Shown: positions 48,628-58,369, counted from the stretch's first letter. The stretch is DNA of 63,901 bases from JAJRRH01 sp047638815 (GCA_047638815.1 JBLIMR010000010.1:1-63901), one strand, 5' to 3'. The notes: generated by a model from the sequence alone, not told the origin. Made by a program: numbers and translations.

Positions 48628-50508
48628 TTACTTAAGCTTTCTAGGGCTAAATAAGGGCTCATAAAGTCCATATATCCATGGGTTCCCATCTCTTCTATCA
48701 ACCTTGATGTTATCCAGTAACACAAGACTTTTATCTTTATTCCACACTGAAATAATAATCTCGATATCCTTATAGTTCTGATAGACATCTGACAATTTTA
48801 AACTGTGGTGAATTTTGCTCCATTTAGAATTATCTTCCGCGTTGCTTGAATAAAACTTTTTCCCAGCCCAATGGATACTTTTACCATCAGCTTTCAATTG
48901 AGTTACTAAAACTATTTCTCCCTTATCTTCAATAACTCGGCAATCCAGAGAGACATCGATGAAATTATTTTCATGAGTTGTAATTGACCTTAAGTCTCCC
49001 TTATAGATATTAAAATACTCATTATTATAATCCAATTCAAAACTCGAGTTACTAGGATCGTCATCTCTTTCAAAATCTTCGTAAGATATATGAGACGTGG
49101 CTAAAAGACCCTTGCAAAACATATAAGACTCCCCTTCCACGTAGTTCTTCTGATATATTTTACTAGGATAATGTTCTTTTATCATCGCCACAGCCTCAGG
49201 ATGTATGTTATGCATTGCCGAGAGAAACAAAGTGTCATAATTTATAGATATACTATCCATAAACAACTGAAACTGCATCTCCGAGTTGAACTGGTTGTAA
49301 TCAATAAAGGATTGATCAATTCCTAATTTCTCAAAATACTGTGACGAAATCTCATCATCAAGATCAATGATCGATATGATCTTTTCGTTATTCATCGCAC
49401 GATCTTTGAAGTCAATTAAAAGTTCATCAAAATGACCTTGATAGAAGACCTGATAATGATTCCTAACGAATACTAAGGAGTATACGTTCACGGCCAAGAT
49501 TAGAATAACTAGAAGCAGATTTACGATCTCTTTTTGCCTTTTGTAAAAACTCATAAAGCCTAAGACTAAAAAGGGGAAACTGAATATAAGTATGGAGTAC
49601 TGTAGGACAGTGTTTACATATACAGAATAGAGAAACCCAATACTAAATGGAATTAAAAACCAGCTGAACGACAATATGATAAACTTATAATTTAATGTGC
49701 CAACTTTACTTTTCACTACACCAAAAACGATGACTGCACAAATCGCAAAATAACCTAAGTATGAAAAATTTAAAGCGTACTTAAGGTACTCGATAAGAAA
49801 GTCACTCTTCGGCTCAGCCAGCCATGAGATACCTCCAACAGATAATTGATGAAAAAATATACTTAGGTGTGGGATATAAAGTGCAAATATTGAAACGCCA
49901 ATTATTACATATCGAAGTACAAAGTCTTTTTTGACGAAAAATAGTCCACTCAAGCCGACAATTGCAGCGAGTAACAAACCAAAGTGATGATTGTAAGTAT
50001 TCGCAGCAGCAAAAAGGATAAAGCCAATCTCATTGATATCCAATTTTGTGTTTTGCTTCCTAATCACTTTCGTCCAGAAGAAAACCATTGCCAAACTCAG
50101 AAAAATTCCGCTACCGTATGGTCTTGCAATTTGACTATACATAACGGTGTATTGGATGCTTGCTATTACTGCGGCTGATAGAAGACCTACAGTTTCATTG
50201 AACCACATTTCTCCTATTCTATAAATCAAGTAAATAGAACAAATGCCCGCTAGAATAAAAGGCAGTTTTACGCCCCATTCCGAATAACCAAACGCTTTCA
50301 CCCAGTAATATGTAAAAACCTGAAGGCCTGCCGGGTGTCCGTCTACCTTGACTCCGCCTTCTATTAACGCTGAAAAACTATCGAAGTTTGTTCTGAATAA
50401 TGCGCTAAACTCATCATGGGTGAAGGGAATTTCTAAAACATTGTAAAAGCGCAATATTGAACCAATAAGTATGATGAAATAGAGAATGTATGTATTTTTC
50501 AGCTTCAT
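48628..50508 (-). CDS. GT-C fold membrane glycosyltransferase (GT39/ArnT-like)
   Basis: A 626-residue membrane enzyme of the polyprenol-phosphate-sugar type. The first loop holds FTHDEFSALFR, with the Asp-Glu pair typical of GT-C catalytic loops, then GGVKVDGHPAGLQVFTYYWV. Ten or more hydrophobic helices span about 8-355. The C-terminal 270 residues are soluble and beta-rich (SLDCRVIEDKGEIVLVTQL, YQNYKDIEIIISVWNKD), probably a periplasmic domain. The acceptor is unknown. It lies 7 bases after the HTTM gene and 21 before the VOC gene. Confidence 0.82.
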   Translation of the reverse strand: MKLKNTYILYFIILIGSILRFYNVLEIPFTHDEFSALFRTNFDSFSALIEGGVKVDGHPAGLQVFTYYWVKAFGYSEWGVKLPFILAGICSIYLIYRIGEMWFNETVGLLSAAVIASIQYTVMYSQIARPYGSGIFLSLAMVFFWTKVIRKQNTKLDINEIGFILFAAANTYNHHFGLLLAAIVGLSGLFFVKKDFVLRYVIIGVSIFALYIPHLSIFFHQLSVGGISWLAEPKSDFLIEYLKYALNFSYLGYFAICAVIVFGVVKSKVGTLNYKFIILSFSWFLIPFSIGFLYSVYVNTVLQYSILIFSFPFLVLGFMSFYKRQKEIVNLLLVILILAVNVYSLVFVRNHYQVFYQGHFDELLIDFKDRAMNNEKIISIIDLDDEISSQYFEKLGIDQSFIDYNQFNSEMQFQLFMDSISINYDTLFLSAMHNIHPEAVAMIKEHYPSKIYQKNYVEGESYMFCKGLLATSHISYEDFERDDDPSNSSFELDYNNEYFNIYKGDLRSITTHENNFIDVSLDCRVIEDKGEIVLVTQLKADGKSIHWAGKKFYSSNAEDNSKWSKIHHSLKLSDVYQNYKDIEIIISVWNKDKSLVLLDNIKVDRRDGNPWIYGLYEPLFSPRKLK

Positions 50509-50515
50509 ATCTAAA

Positions 50516-51397
50516 TCAATTGGTCATTAAAGATGAAGCCTTCCTCTTTGTACTGAACAGGCCTTTTAGCTCTGCGTCATTGAGGAATATTATATATGAT
50601 ACTATCATTATGAGGCCAAAAACAGGGATTCCCATGATAACTATTGTGGCAACATGAAAGCATACACCAAGAATTAAATAAGGAATTTTAATCTTTTTGA
50701 ACCACACTAACATTGGGAAAAACAACTGATATCCCAGGGATAAATAGGTTCCTAAAGTTAAAAGCCAATCCATATTCCCCATATTTCCCACCATGAATGG
50801 CAAGCTAAATTCTTGCATATTAAGCAGATATTTCAATGCCGAACCATTCATCCATGTTTCTCCCGTTAACTTGTATATAGAAGCAAAGAAATAAACATAT
50901 ATAACTTGAATTCGGCAGGCCCAAATAAAAGCATTAGAAAGAAATGCGTTAATTCCTGCTCTCTTTCCGTTTTCATTGACAAAAATCAGGTAGAATAGGA
51001 AGATGTGAATCAAGTAGTTCCCACCAGTAATTACAAGATACACTCTATTGAAAAGTAGAACCGTTGTGACATACACCAGTATTGACGATATTCTTGTGAA
51101 TTTCCTCATTATGCCCAATATTAACCCTACTAGCTGAACGGCAATGAGATAAGGATAATAGCTTGCAAAATTACCGTGGTGCAGCGCCATATAGAAATTA
51201 TACGTCCATGTGTTGGGGTAACGAACAGACTTTACTAATGAATCCACTCCCCAAATCAAATCAGCCACTGGCAGACACAATACTATTGTCTGAAAGAGTA
51301 AGATTGCAAATATTCCAAATCGGAACCATCTAATTGCTTGAACATTATATATGTCCTTGGACCAATAATTTAAGAATGAGTGGAACATCTCCTTCAT
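50516..51397 (-). CDS. HTTM-domain membrane protein (vitamin K gamma-carboxylase-like)
   Basis: A 293-residue inner-membrane protein of the HTTM family, the bacterial relatives of vitamin K-dependent gamma-glutamyl carboxylase. About eight helices are visible (27-47, 75-95, 102-122, 130-145, 160-180, 205-225, 235-275). The segment YVYFFASIYKLTGETWMNGS matches the part of the family around the lysine that is catalytic in the animal enzyme, and that Lys is kept here. It lacks the large lumenal domain of the animal enzyme. It overlaps the DUF5819 gene by four bases (ATGA). Substrate and reaction in bacteria are unknown. Confidence 0.82.
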   Translation of the reverse strand: MKEMFHSFLNYWSKDIYNVQAIRWFRFGIFAILLFQTIVLCLPVADLIWGVDSLVKSVRYPNTWTYNFYMALHHGNFASYYPYLIAVQLVGLILGIMRKFTRISSILVYVTTVLLFNRVYLVITGGNYLIHIFLFYLIFVNENGKRAGINAFLSNAFIWACRIQVIYVYFFASIYKLTGETWMNGSALKYLLNMQEFSLPFMVGNMGNMDWLLTLGTYLSLGYQLFFPMLVWFKKIKIPYLILGVCFHVATIVIMGIPVFGLIMIVSYIIFLNDAELKGLFSTKRKASSLMTN

Positions 51398-52017
51398 CTC
51401 TCCAACAATTTAGCAGGAAACTCATAGATGATAGTATCCATTTCAGTCTTACCCTCTTCTACATAAGGATCTTTAAGAATCAACCTTATATCCAAGGAGT
51501 CAACATTATTAATGTCTATTACGTGCTGTGATTTTAAAAGTCCCTCAGTCAAATGCATACAGGTTGTATATCCAAAAGAATCCCGAAGGTAAGCGATAGA
51601 ATCACCTTCATATTCTTCGAAAAATTGATTGGCCATTTGACCGGATTTCCATGCTTCACCCCAAAGATGAGCCGCAGAATTCTGAACAATATGTTGCATT
51701 TTCAGATGATGTGTGACTCTGTATCTGTGAAATTCATCTTGAAAAATGGTATCCGCTCTATGCCAATTATTCCATTCACCATTTTCTGCCCATCTATATT
51801 CCATCCATTTCTCTTTCAGTGGAGGATTTGGTGCGAACATTGTCCAACCCTGATTAAATGCAGGGTTAATATACTTTTTTGACCATATATTCAGAACATT
51901 AGGAAAAAAACGATCGGGCATACAATAGACAAAGCTGGCTGTAAAATGACCTATTAAAAACAATAGGACAAACGTGTAAATAATATTTTTTAACCTTCTA
52001 GACAAATTAGATATCAA
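51394..52017 (-). CDS. DUF5819-like membrane-anchored protein
   Basis: A 207-residue protein with one N-terminal helix (IIYTFVLLFLIGHFTASFVY) and an outward domain. NQGWTMFAPNPPLKEKWMEY carries the W-x-MFAP-x-P motif that marks DUF5819, whose genes I know to sit beside HTTM genes. The start appears to be TTG 52015-52017, as no in-frame ATG exists upstream. It is first in the minus-strand run of six genes and divergent from fumarylacetoacetase, 62 bases away. The function is unknown; an accessory subunit of the HTTM protein is the simplest idea. Confidence 0.75.
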   Translation of the reverse strand: MISNLSRRLKNIIYTFVLLFLIGHFTASFVYCMPDRFFPNVLNIWSKKYINPAFNQGWTMFAPNPPLKEKWMEYRWAENGEWNNWHRADTIFQDEFHRYRVTHHLKMQHIVQNSAAHLWGEAWKSGQMANQFFEEYEGDSIAYLRDSFGYTTCMHLTEGLLKSQHVIDINNVDSLDIRLILKDPYVEEGKTEMDTIIYEFPAKLLER

Positions 52018-52045
52018 TGATGCATAATATGTTATTGCAATCGAT

Positions 52046-52053
52046 TATTTTTG
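52046..52053 (+). promoter_or_regulatory. -7 box of fahA
   Basis: TATTTTTG, matching TAnnTTTG, 26 bases before the ATG at 52080. No TTG at the right -33 distance. Confidence 0.5.
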
Positions 52054-52079
52054 GCGCGTAATTATATATAAAATAAAGC

Positions 52080-53351
52080 ATGATAGAAGCGAACGATCCA
52101 AAGCATAATTCATGGGTAAATGTACCCGAAAATTCTCATTTTCCAATTCAAAATTTACCCTTTGGAATCTTCAGTACCGATAAAAAATCAGCTAGAGTTG
52201 GTGTCGCTTTGGGTGAAGAAATTATTGACTTGCTCGCATTGTCAAAATCAAAGATGCTGAATGACTTGCACATAGACTCTCAAGTTTTTGCGGCTAACGA
52301 CTTGAATGCCTTGATGAAATATGGCAAGTTCAAACTCAGAAGTCTAAGAAATGCACTCTCTCGAATTTTTCGAGATGACAACGTGGCCATTAAGTTGGAT
52401 AAAGAATTGAGAAGAAAAATCTTGGTGAAACAGTCTGATGCTACATTGCATCTACCAGTTACTATTGGTGACTATACGGACTTCTACTCAAGTATTGAAC
52501 ATGCAACTAACGTGGGCAAAATGTTCCGTGATCCTGAAAATGCATTATTGCCAAATTGGAAACATATACCCGTGGGATATCATGGAAGATCATCTTCTGT
52601 CGTTGTTTCTGGAGTTGACTTTCATCGTCCAAAAGGTCAAATGAAAGCAAATGATGCTGACGTTCCAAGTTATGGACCTTGCAGGTTGATGGATTTTGAG
52701 CTTGAAATGGGATTCATAACATTTGATGGGAAACCAATGGGACAGAGCATTAAAACTTCTGAGGCGGATGATCACATTTTCGGGATGTGTTTATTTAATG
52801 ATTGGTCTGCCCGAGACATTCAGAAATGGGAATATGTGCCGTTGGGACCTTTCTTAGGGAAAAACTTTGCATCTCATGTATCTCCATGGATTGTAACTTT
52901 GGATGCTCTAGAACCTTTCAGAGTTGCTGGTCCGAAACAAGATGTTAAAGTATTGCCTTATCTAGAGTTCGAAGGAGAAAAGAACATCGATATCGACCTT
53001 GAGGTTTTCATTCAACCTCCAAATCAAGATCCAGTTTCTGTTTCGAAATCAAATTATAAATACATGTATTGGAATATGAATCAACAATTGGCACACCATA
53101 GTGTTAACGGTTGTAATATTCGATGTGGTGATTTGTTGGCTTCGGGAACTATTAGCGGTAAGGAGCCAGGTTCATATGGTTCAATGTTAGAAATATCATG
53201 GCAAGGAACTAAACCAGTTGCTATGCCCGATGGGACAGAAAGAAAGTTTATAAATGACAATGACACTGTAATAATGACGGGTTCGGCTTCAAAAGATGGT
53301 ATAACCATAGGATTTGGAGATGTCACGGCAAAAGTGTTACCTTCCATATAG
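52080..53351 (+). CDS. fahA: Fumarylacetoacetase
   Basis: Last step of tyrosine breakdown: fumarylacetoacetate to fumarate and acetoacetate. The 423-residue protein has FPIQNLPFGIFS at the N-terminus, DYTDFYSSIEHATNVGKMFR with the metal Asp and catalytic His, LPVGYHGR-like HIPVGYHGRSSSVV, FELEMGFI with two metal Glu, NDWSARDIQKWEYVPLGPFL, and GDLLASGTISGKEPGS with MLEISW. All active-site parts are present. Other tyrosine genes are not in the window. A RelA/SpoT gene starts three bases after its stop. Confidence 0.96.
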   Translation: MIEANDPKHNSWVNVPENSHFPIQNLPFGIFSTDKKSARVGVALGEEIIDLLALSKSKMLNDLHIDSQVFAANDLNALMKYGKFKLRSLRNALSRIFRDDNVAIKLDKELRRKILVKQSDATLHLPVTIGDYTDFYSSIEHATNVGKMFRDPENALLPNWKHIPVGYHGRSSSVVVSGVDFHRPKGQMKANDADVPSYGPCRLMDFELEMGFITFDGKPMGQSIKTSEADDHIFGMCLFNDWSARDIQKWEYVPLGPFLGKNFASHVSPWIVTLDALEPFRVAGPKQDVKVLPYLEFEGEKNIDIDLEVFIQPPNQDPVSVSKSNYKYMYWNMNQQLAHHSVNGCNIRCGDLLASGTISGKEPGSYGSMLEISWQGTKPVAMPDGTERKFINDNDTVIMTGSASKDGITIGFGDVTAKVLPSI

Positions 53352-53353
53352 GT

Positions 53354-55573
53354 TTGGCAAAAAAAGACAGTACATATAATTTAAGTCTTGAAGACGAGAA
53401 CAAAGAAATCAAGAAGCAGTACAGGAAACTCCTGCGCTCTTTTCAGCGCGAACCGTCCAAAGAAGAAAAGAAGAAAATAAAGAAGGCTTTTTTAGTTGCG
53501 GTTGATGCACACAAAGACGATCGAAGAAAAACGGGTGAGCCTTATATATACCATCCACTCGCTGTCGCACAGATTGTTGTAGAAGAAATGTCTTTGGATG
53601 CCATTTCGGCCATCGCTGCACTTTTACACGACACTGTTGAGGATACTTACATCACTCTTGATGATATTGAAAATCTATTTGGTAAAAAGGAACGTTACTT
53701 AATTGATGGCCTAACCAAGATTTCAACGACCAATCTACAAACTGAGTCTAGACAAGCTGAGAACTTTCGAAAGATGCTTCTGACACTTAGTGATGATGTT
53801 AGAGTTATTCTTGTGAAATTGGCTGACAGATTACATAACATGAGGACGTTGGATGCCATGCGACCTGACAAACAACTTCAGATTGCCTCTGAAACGCTCT
53901 TCATGTATGCTCCCCTAGCCTATCGCTTAGGTCTAAATTCTATTAAAGATGAAATGGAAGATCTGGCCCTCAAGTATACTGAGGCAGATGCTTACAAAGC
54001 TATTGAGCAAAAGCTAAAAGATACAGAGGCGAAAAGATCTAAACTTATTGCAAGTTTTACAAAACCAATTATACAGGATTTAAAAAGGAACAATCTCAAT
54101 TTCAAGGTTAAAACTAGGATTAAGTCTATTTACTCCATTTGGAATAAAATGCAGAAGCAAAAAATTCCTTTCGAGGAGGTCTATGATCTTTTTGCTATAC
54201 GTATTATACTTGGCTCAGAAATAGAAAGAGAAAAAGCTGACTGTTGGCATGCATACTCTATTGTTACCGACTTTTGGAAACCTAATACACAGCGATTAAG
54301 AGATTGGATCTCACAACCAAAGGCCAATGGTTATGAATCATTGCATACGACTGTCATGGGTCCACAGGGAAATTGGACTGAGGTTCAAATCCGTACGGCT
54401 AGAATGGATGATATCTCAGAGAAGGGCTATGCCGCTCACTGGAAATACAAAAGTAGTAAGGGTGAAGATACAGGGTTGGATCAATGGATTGCTCAGGTTA
54501 GAGAAATGTTGGAAAGTCCTGACTCCAATGCGATTGACTTCATTGATGACTTCAAGTCCAACCTATTTTCAGAAGAGATCTTTGTATTCTCTCCAAAAGG
54601 TGAACTTATAAAATTACCTGCCGGTGCTTCTGCTTTAGATTTTGCGTTTGAAATTCATTCACAAGTTGGTGCTCGATGTACAGGTGCAAAAGTGAATAAC
54701 AAGTTGGTTCCGATAAGCCATGTCATTAAAAGTGGTGATCAAGTAGAAATAATTACAAGCAAGAATCAAAAGCCAAAAGAAAACTGGCTGAGTATTGTTA
54801 TTACTGGAAAGGCAAAAGCGAAAATCAAGTCCTCATTGAAAGAGGATAAGAGAACAATAGCTGTTGATGGAAAGGAAATGCTACAGAGAAAATTCAATCA
54901 TATAAAAGTTGAATTTGAGAGTAGAAATATCACTGCTTTGGAAAAGCATTATCAAATAGACTCTGCCACAGAGCTTTATTATCAGATCGCTACTGGAAAA
55001 ATAGATCTCAAAAAACTTACGGGATACGAGGTTGATAATCACACGATATCCTTTGTAAAAGACAAGATTATTCCCGCACCTAGAAAGAAAAAATCTTTTA
55101 GCAAGGCGGAAAAGATTGAGGGGATCATGTTGGATGATAAAGGCGCCAACCTGAAGTATAAACTTGCTGCATGTTGCAGTCCGATAGCAGGAGATCAAGT
55201 CTTTGGTTTTTTAACCATTAGTGAGGGGATCAAAATTCATCGTACGAATTGTCCAAATGCGTCACAGTTGATGTCTCATTACGGATATAGGGTCATAAAG
55301 GCAACCTGGTCCGGATATAAAGAAAAGGAGTTTTTAGCGACCATAGAATTTACAGGAATTGATGATTTGGGCTTGGTAAACAAAATCACCTCTGCCCTAT
55401 CAAAAGGACATTCTGTAAATATGAAGGCTATTAGCTTTGAGAGTAAGGAAGGTATTTTTGAAGGAGAAATTCGATTGTATGTGCAAAACACTGAACATTT
55501 GCAGACCCTAATTGATAGCTTAAAAGAACTTGATGGTATTATTACCGTGGACCGAATCACTGAAGCAAATTAA
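53354..55573 (+). CDS. RelA/SpoT bifunctional (p)ppGpp synthetase/hydrolase
   Basis: Makes and degrades the starvation signal (p)ppGpp. The 739-residue protein has an HD hydrolase domain (YIYHPLAVAQIVVEE, LLHDTVEDTYITLDDIENLF) with the HDxxED metal site intact, a synthetase domain (RIKSIYSIWNKMQKQKIPFE, FAIRIIL, NGYESLHTTVMGPQGNWTEV), a TGS domain (EEIFVFSPKGELIKLPAGAS), a zinc-finger/helical region with AACCSPIAGDQVFGF and a C-terminal ACT domain. Both catalytic sites look complete. The start is TTG 53354, right after the fahA stop; no upstream ATG exists in frame. Confidence 0.96.
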   Translation: MAKKDSTYNLSLEDENKEIKKQYRKLLRSFQREPSKEEKKKIKKAFLVAVDAHKDDRRKTGEPYIYHPLAVAQIVVEEMSLDAISAIAALLHDTVEDTYITLDDIENLFGKKERYLIDGLTKISTTNLQTESRQAENFRKMLLTLSDDVRVILVKLADRLHNMRTLDAMRPDKQLQIASETLFMYAPLAYRLGLNSIKDEMEDLALKYTEADAYKAIEQKLKDTEAKRSKLIASFTKPIIQDLKRNNLNFKVKTRIKSIYSIWNKMQKQKIPFEEVYDLFAIRIILGSEIEREKADCWHAYSIVTDFWKPNTQRLRDWISQPKANGYESLHTTVMGPQGNWTEVQIRTARMDDISEKGYAAHWKYKSSKGEDTGLDQWIAQVREMLESPDSNAIDFIDDFKSNLFSEEIFVFSPKGELIKLPAGASALDFAFEIHSQVGARCTGAKVNNKLVPISHVIKSGDQVEIITSKNQKPKENWLSIVITGKAKAKIKSSLKEDKRTIAVDGKEMLQRKFNHIKVEFESRNITALEKHYQIDSATELYYQIATGKIDLKKLTGYEVDNHTISFVKDKIIPAPRKKKSFSKAEKIEGIMLDDKGANLKYKLAACCSPIAGDQVFGFLTISEGIKIHRTNCPNASQLMSHYGYRVIKATWSGYKEKEFLATIEFTGIDDLGLVNKITSALSKGHSVNMKAISFESKEGIFEGEIRLYVQNTEHLQTLIDSLKELDGIITVDRITEAN

Positions 55574-55597
55574 AGTCATCTCTTATTTTAGATTTAT

Positions 55598-55605
55598 TAT
55601 CTTTG
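55598..55605 (+). promoter_or_regulatory. -7 box of the Fur-family gene
   Basis: TATCTTTG, matching TAnnTTTG, 10 bases before the ATG at 55616, which implies a leader of only a few bases. Confidence 0.5.
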
Positions 55606-55615
55606 AATCTCAAAC

Positions 55616-56056
55616 ATGTCAAAAGAAAAAATAACACAAAACGCAACTGAGATATATGAGAAGTATATCGAAGATAATGGACAAAGAAAAACACCAGAGC
55701 GGATCGCCATTCTTCAGGAAATATATTCTTTGAATGGACACTTTGATGTAGAATCACTCTACAACAGAATGAAGGATAAAAAGTATATGGTCAGTAGAGC
55801 GACTCTATACAATACTATCGAACACCTTTTGTTGTGCAATCTTGTAAGAAAGCACCAATTTGGCGGAAATCAAGCGAGCTATGAGAAATCTTTGGATTCC
55901 AACCAGCATGACCACGTTATTATCTCAGAAACAGGTGAAGTTCTAGAATTTTGCGATCCAAGAATTGAAAATATCAAATCGACTATTGAAGAAGTATTTG
56001 GCGTTGAAGTTACTGGGCATTCGTTGTATTTCTTTGCAAAAAAGAAAGAGGAGTGA
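55616..56056 (+). CDS. Fur-family metal-responsive repressor
   Basis: DNA-binding regulator of 146 residues. The winged-helix domain reads QRKTPERIAILQEIYSLNGHF and YMVSRATLYNTIEHLLLCNL. The dimerisation half has NQHDHVIISETGEVLEFCD with the metal-type HxHDH segment. The two CxxC structural-zinc pairs of typical Fur are absent, as in a subset of Bacteroidetes Fur-like proteins. Whether it senses iron, zinc or peroxide cannot be told. It is probably monocistronic with a very short leader, and it converges with the uridine phosphorylase gene. Confidence 0.9.
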   Translation: MSKEKITQNATEIYEKYIEDNGQRKTPERIAILQEIYSLNGHFDVESLYNRMKDKKYMVSRATLYNTIEHLLLCNLVRKHQFGGNQASYEKSLDSNQHDHVIISETGEVLEFCDPRIENIKSTIEEVFGVEVTGHSLYFFAKKKEE

Positions 56057-56123
56057 TTGGAGAGTGATTGTTGCGTTTAAAATTTATTGTTTCACCTTCA
56101 TTATGCATTATCGCATTAAAGAT

Positions 56124-57014
56124 CTACAATCTATCCAACACGGTCTCAATCAAACCATCGACAGTTTTTTTATAATCGGCACTAAACTCCCCTCTCAATC
56201 TATTTGCAATAATTGCACAAACGGTTACAGCATTATGCCCAAGCAAACTACTTAGTCCATATAGAGCAGAGGTCTCCATTTCAAAATTAGTGATCCTCTC
56301 CCCTTTCCATTCGAAACTTGTGTATGCACTATTTAGTTCTTCATATTTTAAAGGTAATCTTAGAATCCTACCTTGAGGGCCATAAAAACCACTAGCAGTC
56401 GCTGTTATGCCCATGGTCATACCATAGGCTATTTTTAGTCTCAAATCTTGATTGCTTTCAACGATGTACGGTTTTGTTAGTCTTTCCGGATAAGCGCTGT
56501 GATAAATAAATGCATCCCTCAAAGAGATTTCCTCTTTATCGTATTTAACATCGTAAAAGTTTAATAACCCATCGAACCCCAAGCCATATTTACCAGCAAC
56601 GAAACTATCTACTTCTATATCTTCTTGCAAAGCACCCGAAGTTCCAATTCTTATAATATTTAAAGACCTTTTCTTCTCACGAAATTCTCTTTTAATCGGA
56701 TCGATATTCACCGCAACATCCAATTCATGAACTGCAATATCAATATTGTCTGTACCAATACCGGTTGACATTACTGTAATCTCTTTACCCTTATAAACTC
56801 CAATTTTGGTAAAGAACTCTCTGTTATGAATAGTATCAGTTACAGTGTCAAAATGTTTAGAGACTCTCTCAACACGGCCCATATCACCAACAACAATAAC
56901 GTTTTCCTTTACATGTTCATCCCGAAGAGAGATATGATAGGCAGATCCATCTTTGTTCAGAATTAGTTCTGATTTAGCCAATTCTCCAATCCTATTATAG
57001 TTACTTGCTTGCAT
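56124..57014 (-). CDS. Nucleoside phosphorylase (uridine phosphorylase type)
   Basis: Phosphorolytic cleavage of nucleosides for base salvage. The 296-residue protein has VIVVGDMGRVERVSKHF (phosphate-binding G-D-x-x-R), ITVMSTGIGTDNIDIAVHEL, IIRIGTSGALQEDIEVDSFV and a C-terminal FEMETSALYGLSSLLGHNAV with the ribose-binding Met-Glu. The fold and motifs are those of the PNP/UDP family; uridine phosphorylase is the closest by the GTSG and FEMET motifs, but the base preference is not proven. Confidence 0.9.
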   Translation of the reverse strand: MQASNYNRIGELAKSELILNKDGSAYHISLRDEHVKENVIVVGDMGRVERVSKHFDTVTDTIHNREFFTKIGVYKGKEITVMSTGIGTDNIDIAVHELDVAVNIDPIKREFREKKRSLNIIRIGTSGALQEDIEVDSFVAGKYGLGFDGLLNFYDVKYDKEEISLRDAFIYHSAYPERLTKPYIVESNQDLRLKIAYGMTMGITATASGFYGPQGRILRLPLKYEELNSAYTSFEWKGERITNFEMETSALYGLSSLLGHNAVTVCAIIANRLRGEFSADYKKTVDGLIETVLDRL

Positions 57015-57146
57015 AATTCTAAAGTAGACAATTTTTAAAGATAGTCATACGTTCCCTTGATTTTTGAATTATCCATCACCTTTGAAAATTTCTCAGATTT
57101 TAGACGGAATTGATTTGTTCAGATAACACGGAATTGATTCAAATGC

Positions 57147-57154
57147 TATCTTTG
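57147..57154 (+). promoter_or_regulatory. -7 box of the glycosyltransferase gene
   Basis: TATCTTTG, matching TAnnTTTG. It lies downstream of the ATGs at 57110 and 57143, so neither can be the start of this transcript; the TTG at 57176 is 21 bases further on. Confidence 0.5.
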
Positions 57155-57175
57155 TATCACATTTATACTAAAACA

Positions 57176-58369
57176 TTGAAAGTACTTCAGCTTTGTCATA
57201 AGCCACCATATCCACCTATTGACGGTGGTTGCATTGCTATTAACAATATTAGTACAGGTCTAGTAAAGGAAAATATTGACCTAAAGTTACTAACCGTTAG
57301 CACACACAAGCATCCATTCAACCCAAAAAACATTCCAGAAGAATGGTTAAGTTCTACAAAAGCTCAAGGTGTTTTTGTTGATACGAAACTAAATATTGTT
57401 GATGCGTTTTCTAGTTTAGTTACGAATGACTCTTACAATATCAGTCGTTTTTTCTCTGCCGATTTCGACATCCTGTTGACCAATACATTGCGCGGTGAAA
57501 AATTTGATATTGTTCATCTAGAGAGTCTATTTATGGCACCGTACATCGGTACTATAAAAAGATTATCCAAAGCTAAAATCGTATTGCGATCTCATAATTT
57601 GGAATATATGATTTGGCAAAGAATGGCCAATGCTTCAAAGAACTCCATGAAAACGGTTTATCTAAATCATTTAGCAAGACAGTTAAAAGATTACGAAATA
57701 TCTGTCATTAAACAGGTAGATGGAATTGCATCTATCAGTCCAAAAGATGCAGAACGTTATATGGAAATTGAAAAGGCAGAACACATTGTCACTATCCCTT
57801 TTGGATTAAACTTGGATGAATATAAACCTGAGAATAATAAAACTGACGCCAAAGGATTGTTTCACCTGGGCGCTATGGATTGGATGCCTAATATTGAAGG
57901 GGTAAATTGGTTTCTGAAAAATTCTTGGGGACAAATTAACGAGATGTTTCCAGACCTTCAGCTGTATCTTGCTGGTAAATCATCTGAGTCATATAGTCCT
58001 CCTTGTAAATTGAAGAACATAAATCTTTTGGGAGAAGTTAAAGATGCCAAAGAATTTATGAATTCGCATAAAGTAATGCTTGTGCCTTTGCTTTCCGGTG
58101 GAGGTATTAGAATTAAAATAATTGAAGGAATGGCATTGGGTAAAACTGTTATCTCTACAACCATTGGTGCGGAAGGAATAAAATATGAGGATGGTGTGAA
58201 TATTATTATTGCGGATACAGAGAAAGAGTTCCTTGATGCCATTACAAAATTGAATAACAACCCCGAACTAATTGATATCATTGGAAGAAATGCCCGAATC
58301 AATGTGGAGAAACACTATGATAATAGTGTACTTAGTAAAAACCTCGTGTCATTCTACAAATCTTTGTAA
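57176..58369 (+). CDS. Family 4-type (GT-B fold) glycosyltransferase
   Basis: Nucleotide-sugar-dependent glycosyltransferase of 397 residues. The N-terminal half starts MKVLQLCHKPPYPPIDGGCI, a typical acceptor-binding GPP-xDGG loop, and has VLRSHNLEYMIWQRMA. The C-terminal half has FHLGAMDWMPNIEGVNWFL, LYLAGKSS and the donor-site PLLSGGGIRIKIIEGMALGK with the E-x7-E form. I choose TTG 57176 because it aligns with the family N-terminus and lies after the -7 box. It stands alone; the acceptor is unknown, possibly a surface polysaccharide. Confidence 0.88.
   Translation: MKVLQLCHKPPYPPIDGGCIAINNISTGLVKENIDLKLLTVSTHKHPFNPKNIPEEWLSSTKAQGVFVDTKLNIVDAFSSLVTNDSYNISRFFSADFDILLTNTLRGEKFDIVHLESLFMAPYIGTIKRLSKAKIVLRSHNLEYMIWQRMANASKNSMKTVYLNHLARQLKDYEISVIKQVDGIASISPKDAERYMEIEKAEHIVTIPFGLNLDEYKPENNKTDAKGLFHLGAMDWMPNIEGVNWFLKNSWGQINEMFPDLQLYLAGKSSESYSPPCKLKNINLLGEVKDAKEFMNSHKVMLVPLLSGGGIRIKIIEGMALGKTVISTTIGAEGIKYEDGVNIIIADTEKEFLDAITKLNNNPELIDIIGRNARINVEKHYDNSVLSKNLVSFYKSL

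Noticed and set aside
57110..57178. ATG 57110 or 57143 as start of the glycosyltransferase
   Set aside because: Both lie upstream of the TATCTTTG -7 box and add residues before the family N-terminus; TTG 57176 fits both lines of evidence.
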